DNA from: Actinomortierella ambigua
Taxonomy: Eukaryota; Mortierellomycota; Mortierellomycetes; Mortierellales; Mortierellaceae
Length of the DNA: 41,191 bases
Assembly: GCA_016098155.1 (NCBI GenBank)
Contig: JAAAJB010000319.1
Span: 1-41,191 of the forward strand
Direction of reading: 5' to 3'
Part shown: positions 35,201 through 41,191 of the stretch, in pieces
Numbering within the stretch: position 1 is the stretch's first letter
Layout: every line of letters begins with the position of its first letter
The notes under the pieces: model-generated
The model's database searches: none
What the model was told of the DNA's origin: nothing
The model's input: only the letters and a program-made list of their open reading frames with translations
Program-made: the position numbers and the translations under genes

Positions 35201-36237
35201 TCGTCGTCGTCCTCTGTGTTGGCTACCGTTGCCATGGAGCCTTCGCTTTCATGGACAGACTTGAAGCACGAGCACGAGCACGAATCCAGTGGCGAGTGGC
35301 AGCATGACTCAGTCGAGTCGGTTGCCAGTGATAAGAGGGATGAGACCTGTAAGTTTTCATCTCCTAGGCCCCAAAAAAATCTACCAGTGTGGATACGCTG
35401 ACGTTGATAACATTCATGATTGCTCACAGTCTATTTTTTTAATACTGTTATTGTTTTTTTTTCTCTCGCCCTTTCATAGCGCTGGAAGACCTCCTGAAGG
35501 ACTCTGGGGATGGCTGGGGAGACATGGATGACAGTGAGTTTACAGCAGCACCAACAGCTACTGGCACCACTACGACCACCTACACTCGGTTAGCCTCGTC
35601 CTCCACCTCCACCACCGCCGCCTCTGCTGCTGTAGTTGGCGTGCCTTCTCGCAACAACACACCATCGCCCAGTGTCTTCATCAACCGTCAACCACCGTCT
35701 AGCGAGCACTCGTTGTCGCCTACATCGCCCATGTCAATGTCGAGTGTCACCTCGACCTCGCTAACAGCAACAGCTGCAGCCGCGGTGGTGGGTTCGGTGG
35801 AGGAGGAAGAGGAGGATGATTCGCACCTGCCGCAAGCTATCCGAAGGCAGCGTGCTCGCTTGAGAGCCATGGGCAAGCCCCTGCCGCCCATCGCAAAGTA
35901 CAAGAGCACGGCCAGCACCGCCTCGGCCACGGCATCGCCACTGTCGTCATCGTCGTCGTTGTCACCGACGACAGGCTCTTTCACTTCTGCCCAACACCAC
36001 CATACGCCTACATCCTCCTCGGAAGGAAAGTCGGCATTCTTGTCGCCAGCATTGCAGAAGCAACGAGAGCGACTGGAGAAGAAGCGAGCTGCAGCCAAGT
36101 TGCTCTCGAGCAGCCCCTCGTCTTCTTCCGTGACCTCAAGCACAACGACCACTATCGTAGCTGGTAGTGGCAGCAATACTGCCAGTCGTCTATCATTGAG
36201 CGCTGTGTTGTCGTCGCCGATCGGTGCACTTGGTGGA

Positions 36238-36272
<35 letters not shown>

Positions 36273-37965
36273 TGGCAACACTGTGCCGCCCTTCTCGCCA
36301 GTTACCTTGGGTGGCGGTTCCAGCAGCAGTCGTACCGTCACCAGCACGACGCAGAGCACTACTACGCCGACTTTGATGGCCACTACTACTACCACAAGCA
36401 GCAGCAGCAGCAGTGTTAGTAGTAGTACGTTTGCAGCACTGAACGAGGTCTCGGGGCACGCCGCTGGCCACGGTATCCTTTCACCTCGTCTGTCGACAGA
36501 GTCTCGGCCATCGTTGGAGGACATTGGGCGGCAAAGATTGTCGCCACGTCGCGGGTCGACGGTGTCGCCGGTGCTGCAGCATGGTCGCCATGTACAGCAT
36601 CATCCTCATCATACTCCTCATCACTACCAGGGAATGATGGCATCGACGATGGACGCGGCGGGCAGCAGTGGTGGTATTGTCTCGCGGAAGAGCAGGGATC
36701 TTGACCATCATCGTAACAGCTTGTCGGCCACTGGTGGATCCGTTGCCGGCACTAGCTCGACAATGACGACAACGACGACGAATGATGATACGGTAGAGGT
36801 TGTGCACTCGAGTGAGGCAGACGTTTACCACCATCATCATCATCATCGAGGCTCTCGGACGAAGAACGTGTCGTCGTCCTCGTCGTCGAGTGGAGGAGGG
36901 GCAGGAAGTGGCTGGGAGATGGGTTCGCAATGGGACGAGCATGAATCATTGTCGGCAGCATCAGGATCGGTGCCTCAGACACCTACGACGACGACTCTTC
37001 ATAGCCGTGGCGGTGGCGATCGTGGAGGATTGTTTGGATTGGGTATGGGTGGTGCAAACACTGCTGGCAACAGCAGTAGCAGCAGCAGCAGCAACAGCGC
37101 CGGAGTTGCCGGTGGCAGTGGCTGGAGCTCGTTATCAAGCGATCTGTTGAGCATTAGCAAGTCGATGAACGAACAGCAACAGCATCAGCACCAGCATCGA
37201 GCGGAAGAGGCGAGCACGATCACTCACAGCGGAGGCGGAGCATCATCGTCATCGTTCTTCCGACAGTCTGTCCCTGGTATCGACACAATCAACGAGGAGG
37301 AGGCTAGTGGCAAGGGCAGGAGTGGCGACGTCGATAAGAAGAACAGCGATGATGAGGAGGAGGATCGATATGGCAGCAAGAAGAAGAAGACATCGCCCGC
37401 CCCTCTGACCCTGTCGTCTTCATCGTCGAGCCTCCACAGCCAGACATCGATGCGAGGTGGTGGTGGTGGCGGCGGCGGCGGCAGTGGGCTTCCGAAATCG
37501 TCCAGCAGCAGCTGGTCGCTAGGCTCGTGGGTCAGCAGTGCAGTGGCGGTGGCGAACAGTGCGGTGGATCGGGCGTACGAGTCGTTGGATCCAGAGTACA
37601 GCCGCATGAAGCGCGGTGTAGGATCGCCAGAGATGTCGCCGGCGCCATCGCCGCTGATGCCGAACGCACGGCGGGCCGGGTACATGACTGGCGGATCGTC
37701 GTTGGCGATGGGCCAGGCCTCGATCCTGACGGCTGGGCAACAACCACCAACAGGATCAGCAGCAGCAGCAGCAGTACCATCACTACTACCTTCGTCGCAG
37801 GAACCACAGGAACAGCAGGGGCAGTACCAGCAGCAGCAGCAGCGCGAGCGGTCGATGAGCTCGGCTTCGTCGGGCTCGTTGTCGCAGGGTCAGTCGTACC
37901 AACATCATCATCATCACCTGTCGCCAAGCTTGTCGCGAAAGTCGTACCACAACGAGCAGCGGTGA
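26202..37965 (+). CDS. Giant disordered acidic protein with repeated tryptophan-acidic motifs
   Basis: Five exons join in frame (26202-27486, 27584-29458, 29574-29680, 29792-35348, 35480-37965), giving 11310 nt and 3769 residues. The start MSFFNVRFRDRNLSF follows a CT-rich leader. Residues 1 to about 2960 are Ser/Thr/Glu/Asp-rich and disordered, with about 20 copies of a motif like D-A-W-G-x-D/E-x-x-L, for example DAWGHDELDL, SSWGFDMEGID and DGWDQEELEI (Trp codons from 27721 to 35515). Many fit W-x(1-6)-W/F in acidic context, the signal bound by the delta-COP mu-homology domain. There is a His-Glu run (34985-35029) and Gln tracts. The last exon is Ser/Gly/Thr-rich and basic, with two similar blocks (QRARLRAMGKPLPPI and LQKQRERLEKKRAAAKLL) and a likely amphipathic helix (SWVSSAVAVANSAVDRAYE). 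I recognise no enzyme domain; a membrane-traffic scaffold is an inference. Confidence 0.8.
34985..35029 (+). repeat. CAC/GAG codon repeat encoding a His-Glu run
   Basis: Seven consecutive His-Glu codon pairs, mostly CACGAG with a few synonymous CAT and GAA changes, then another His. A shorter copy (KHEHEHE) follows at about 35264-35284. The synonymous differences suggest the run has been kept at protein level. Confidence 0.85.
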
Positions 37966-39180
37966 AAAGAAGAAGAAGAGAAAACGCTTGTAGAACCAAA
38001 AAAAAAATAAAAAATAAAAAATAAAATAACATTTATCTGTAACCTTGATCCTCCATCAATGGATGCAAAAAGTATGTGGCCAACAGTGCTCATGGGTAGC
38101 CGTACAATCTTTACAAGATGCCGCGATACATGGGCCGCTGACGATTGATCAAAGTGGGGTATTATCCACCAGTATCTAGACGGTGATTCCAACTTGCTTC
38201 TTCGTCTAACATCGCATTTTTTTCACAGAAGGAACTATTGTCAATTGAGTAGCTACATCCTTACGTGAACACATACAAGATACAGCCATCTCACTATGAC
38301 CCCTCCTTTCGTGCCAACGGCGGTGATCCTTAAGCTGGAGATGGTAGAGAAAAGTCTTCCTCCAGAGGACCATCTGGGATCACCATCGCTGGAACGAGAA
38401 GAGGGAGGGGAGGGGGATCATGAGCTGAAGCACCATTTTTGGTGGTGTCACCCGCAGGCGCCCGACGCTTGATACGAGGAAGGGAAGAGGTAGTCATAAT
38501 AGTGAGATGGATGGACGGTACGAATGGATGTATCTTGTGTAGTGTTTCTGGGTTCGGTTCGGGGATTCGTGATGTGGTTCGAATCGTTTCGCGCTGACGA
38601 ACCCGAATATATAATGAGATTCGGTTCGTTGGAGATTCGGGTTTCGTGGATTCGTTTCGCCTGGGTTCGTCTCGCGTAGCGACTAATGGTCCATGAGTTC
38701 GGCGAATTGGCGAATCCACGAGACGACCCACGAATCGACCACGAACCGGAAAAAAAAAAAAAAAAGACACGCGAAACACTACTGATAGGGGTCGGTGGAG
38801 AAAGCGGAGAGGCGCAGGATACCAAGACACTCAAGGAACAAAGAGACAAGCACGACGAACACTGTTTGGGGTGCAAGATCACAAGTCTTTTATCATATAT
38901 TGTCATATCGAGAGGAATGTGCGTATCTGCTGACCTGCTCGGGGTGTGAGTTCACAAGTCTAACGTTTTTTTTTCACAGTTTAAATTGAAGTTGAGCATA
39001 GTTTTATTTTCTCATACTGTCAAGCGATCAAAGCCATGCTACAAAAGAAAGTAAGAGGTGCATTGCGATAGGAATGAGGAAAAGAGATAATAATATATTC
39101 ATAAATAGGTGGCTATCTATTAATATTTATACTAAACCGTTTGCAGTTTGCATTGAGAGATGCGGCGGTAAGTAACGAGT
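37966..39180. other. Intergenic; possible very small minus-strand frame
   Basis: No supported gene. One minus-strand frame of 55 codons (38497-38330) begins MTTSSLPRIKRRAP and has a Pro-rich centre; it has no other support. A run of A (about 38749-38765), the TTCG-rich element described separately, and AT-rich sequence (about 38990-39140) make up the rest. Confidence 0.4.
38545..38750. repeat. TTCG/CGAA-rich element with inverted repeat
   Basis: About 200 bp saturated with GATTCG, GGTTCG and their complements CGAATC and CGAACC. The left half is mostly TTCG and the right half mostly CGAA, so it can fold back. The clearest arms are CGTGGATTCG (38645-38654) and CGAATCCACG (38711-38720). It looks like a small non-coding repeat or foldback element; it borders an A run. 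Confidence 0.6.
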
Positions 39181-39836
39181 CTAAAAAGAAACATGTGAAC
39201 CTGTCACACCTCCAGCATTCGTCCTCTGGAGTTCAAGTGTCCCTGTTAGAAAGAAAGAACAAGCATTGTTAGCGGCATATCCCTATACCATCATTCATCT
39301 CTCACAACTTGTACGTATCCCAACTTACCATGAAATTCATCAATTGACACAGCGTGAGCCGTCACTGTGTCGAAGCTTTCAATACCACTTGCACAAGTGG
39401 GGAGATTGCAGGGGATAGGTAAACCATCGGGCGTCGTGACAGCACAATCTGCCACCCATTCACCATCCCTATCTGGTAGAAACAGGCGACATTCCCTATA
39501 AAGGATAGAAAAAAAATCAATTCCTTCGTTCCTTCAAAAAAAATAAAATAAAATAAAAAAAAACATTGTCCTCGTAGACTGTACTCAGTACCTATACATA
39601 ACCTCCGTCGGGCTTCCTGGATGCTCCTCCCACGAGGATAGCGCGATATGAATGAGTGGTACTCAGTACCTATACATAACCTCCGTCGGGCTTCCTGGAT
39701 GCTCCTTCCACGAGGATAACGCGATATGAATGAATGGGAACGGCTTGTCTTCGGCGTTCCTCTTGAACTCGGGGTTGCTTATCTCGATGTTTTCGAACGA
39801 GACGATGAGATCGCAGCGTTTTCCTGCGTCCGACAT
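39181..39836 (-). CDS. Three-exon gene for a 131-residue protein of unknown function
   Basis: Exons 39836-39670, 39495-39329 and 39242-39181 join in frame (396 nt). Splice sites are good: donor AG|GTACTG and acceptor TTATAG for intron 1 (174 nt), donor CATG|GTAAGT and acceptor TAACAG for intron 2 (86 nt). The protein starts MSDAGKRCDLIVSFENIEIS and ends GGVTGSHVSF. It contains five cysteines, a DRDGEWVADCAV stretch and a PIPCNLPTC stretch. There is no obvious signal peptide or membrane helix. No single open frame reveals it. The reading frame extends a short way upstream of the Met to a stop, so a 5' exon is possible. I do not recognise the family. Intron 1 contains a second copy of the exon 1 end (see the duplication). 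Confidence 0.6.
39581..39736. repeat. 78-bp tandem duplication spanning an exon end and donor site
   Basis: Two adjacent 78-bp copies (39581-39658 and 39659-39736) differ at three positions, all C/T or G/A transitions. On the minus strand each copy carries the last coding bases of exon 1 and its donor (ATGTATAG|GTACTG). The copy nearer the start codon (39659-39736) is the one read in the gene model; the other lies inside intron 1. Confidence 0.92.
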
Positions 39837-41191
39837 CGTGCTGTTGCCGTTACCTGGCTTTTTGCTGATTCGGATTTACTGTGGCATCTTGTTGTCCTGG
39901 CTCTCCTAAGCGAAGCTGACACCTAATAGTCAAAAGGAGGATTGGTATGTGAGCCTAGGGCTTTGGGTGTTTTTTTTTTTTTTTTTTTTTTTTTTGTGTG
40001 GCGCGAATGAGGAGAGAGTGCAGTGTAATTAATGTAAAAGTTCTATCACAATTACCTCGCGCTGAGTGACGAGGCACGGCGGGCATAGCAAGCATGGTGA
40101 TAGGATGGGGAGAATAGGGGGCGGCGAGGAACGAGCGGCTAATTGAATGTCGCGCTGCTCCGTTGCCACTGGAGTAATTCTTTATCGCTTTGGTTCGGAG
40201 GGCTGAGCTGTTTTCTATAGTTGTTTGGAGAGTGGGATGATGAATAAAAGGGAGAAGTGTGAAGGCAGGTGAGTATACAGGGAACGTCGTTAATGGCATA
40301 CCTGCGGAAGGACGAGTAGGCTCGAATACCAATCCCCTCTCATTGACTGTTAGTCTTATTACTGGCGAGGCAATCAGAGGGCTAGTAGCTGAGCCAAAAG
40401 GATGAGTGTGCTACAAAGATGCGGAATACCCACGCCTCCCCCCCCCATCCAATCGCTCCCTCATCCTATACCTCACTGGCCAACAGGGGGATTCTTGTTA
40501 CCTGCAACGGGATAGAGATGTGGTCACATCAACGACGAGCTGGATTAAGGTCAACATGTGGACCCGGATTATCCGTTAAGAAATACTCAATCCGAGGGCC
40601 AACCTGGCCTCGGGTCGGTCTTTTCGTCTTGGTTTTTTTTTTTTTTTTTTTTTTGCTCCAGCTCAGACAATAAGGATGCCAGTCCTCACATGTCTCCACA
40701 TCATGGAGAAAAAAAAAAAGAGATGTGGGTGGCAAAGTGGCGAGGTGTCTCTTATTTTTTGTTGGATACATCTGCTTGATGATGATTGGGGCATGTAATT
40801 TCAGACGGGCACAGTACAGCGCTGGTGTGCTGAGTTGTGGGCGTGGCCCTGGTTGCTGTGGAGGACGGTGTGGGTGAAAAGAAAAACGATGCGGGAGATT
40901 GATGTTATAGGCATATTGCGGGCTTGTTGTGGTGGAGGCGAAGCGTGCTATGGCGTGGCGTGGCGTGGCATAGGAAGGCGCTGTTGTCGCAGAGTGTCGT
41001 CTCGTTGATGCCAAATGCGACTGCGGCGTTGTATTATGTCCGAGGGTTGTGTGGCAAGGATCGGCTGTTCTCTTATGCGCAGTAGCTAAGCAGCGCGATA
41101 TCGAGTGTGTGGACGGTGGGTCGCGAAGTGATGTGCTTTGTGCTTTGTGGTTTTTCTGCCTTTTTTGTGGGCAGAGCACTATTGGGCTGCC
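39837..41191. other. No convincing gene; homopolymer-rich
   Basis: The stretch has T runs of about 26 (39970-39995) and about 25 (40630-40654), other short homopolymers, and GT-rich sequence at the right end. A 216-codon minus-strand frame (41179-40529) is rich in His/Pro/Thr/Arg, contains a lysine run read from the T tract, and shows no domain. I do not treat it as a gene. Confidence 0.5.

Noticed and set aside
36193..37743. Several minus-strand frames opposite the last exon of the giant gene
   Set aside because: They are Arg/Ser/His-rich mirror images of Ser/Thr triplet tracts with no independent start or splice support.
26202..37965. COPII scaffold Sec16 as identity of the giant protein
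   Set aside because: The conserved central Sec16 domain is absent from all five exons.
38572..38585. GGTTCGAATC resembling a tRNA B box
   Set aside because: No A box, anticodon arm or acceptor stem pairs around it; it is part of the TTCG-rich element.
38330..38830. 166-codon minus-strand frame
   Set aside because: Most of it is the translated TTCG-rich repeat and an A run; only the last 55 codons are ordinary sequence, with no other support.
40529..41179. 216-codon minus-strand frame at the right end
   Set aside because: Low-complexity His/Pro/Thr/Arg composition, a Lys run from a T homopolymer, and no domain.

Overview
The window is eukaryotic nuclear DNA from a fungus. The genes have short spliceosomal introns (86-174 nt where well supported) with GTAAGT/GTATGT-like donors and TAG/CAG acceptors. 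There is no operon structure. The protein content (Sel1-repeat kinases, a receptor-like hybrid histidine kinase, long Ser/Thr/Gln-rich disordered proteins) fits an early-diverging filamentous fungus, most likely Mortierellomycota or Mucoromycota. That placement is inferred from gene content, not from a marker gene. All exon structures below were built by hand from splice signals, frame continuity and family resemblance; no transcript data were available.

Layout, left to right. 1-770: no convincing gene. 771-3779 (-): a TKL-type protein kinase followed by 18 Sel1 repeats. 3780-5286: coding-like scraps only. 5287-13645 (-): a six-exon gene of about 2507 residues combining a double periplasmic-binding-type ectodomain, a Cys-rich stalk, one membrane segment, a guanylyl-cyclase-type kinase-homology pseudokinase, a linker helix, a histidine kinase, a degenerate receiver and a true receiver. 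An open pyrimidine-rich leader runs upstream to 15508. 16947-20211 (-): an Artemis-like nuclease of the SNM1 family. 20410-21955 (-): 26S proteasome ATPase Rpt3. 22470-23288 (+): autophagy ubiquitin-like protein Atg12. 23513-24435 (-): mitochondrial inner membrane protease subunit 2. 24913-25188 (-): a small 91-residue protein. 26202-37965 (+): a five-exon gene for a giant, acidic, largely disordered protein of 3769 residues with about 20 tryptophan-acidic motifs. 39181-39836 (-): a three-exon gene for a 131-residue unknown protein whose first donor site lies in a 78-bp tandem duplication. The right end is AT-rich and homopolymer-rich, with no convincing gene.

Themes. The centre of the window groups three unrelated protein-turnover genes: proteasome Rpt3 and Atg12 are head to head over a 514-bp intergenic region, and Atg12 converges on the IMP2-like protease. 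The two most unusual loci are the receptor histidine kinase, which keeps the layout of an animal-type receptor guanylyl cyclase but has a two-component phosphorelay where the cyclase would be, and the giant W-motif protein, whose motifs resemble the tryptophan signals recognised by the delta-COP subunit of the COPI coat.
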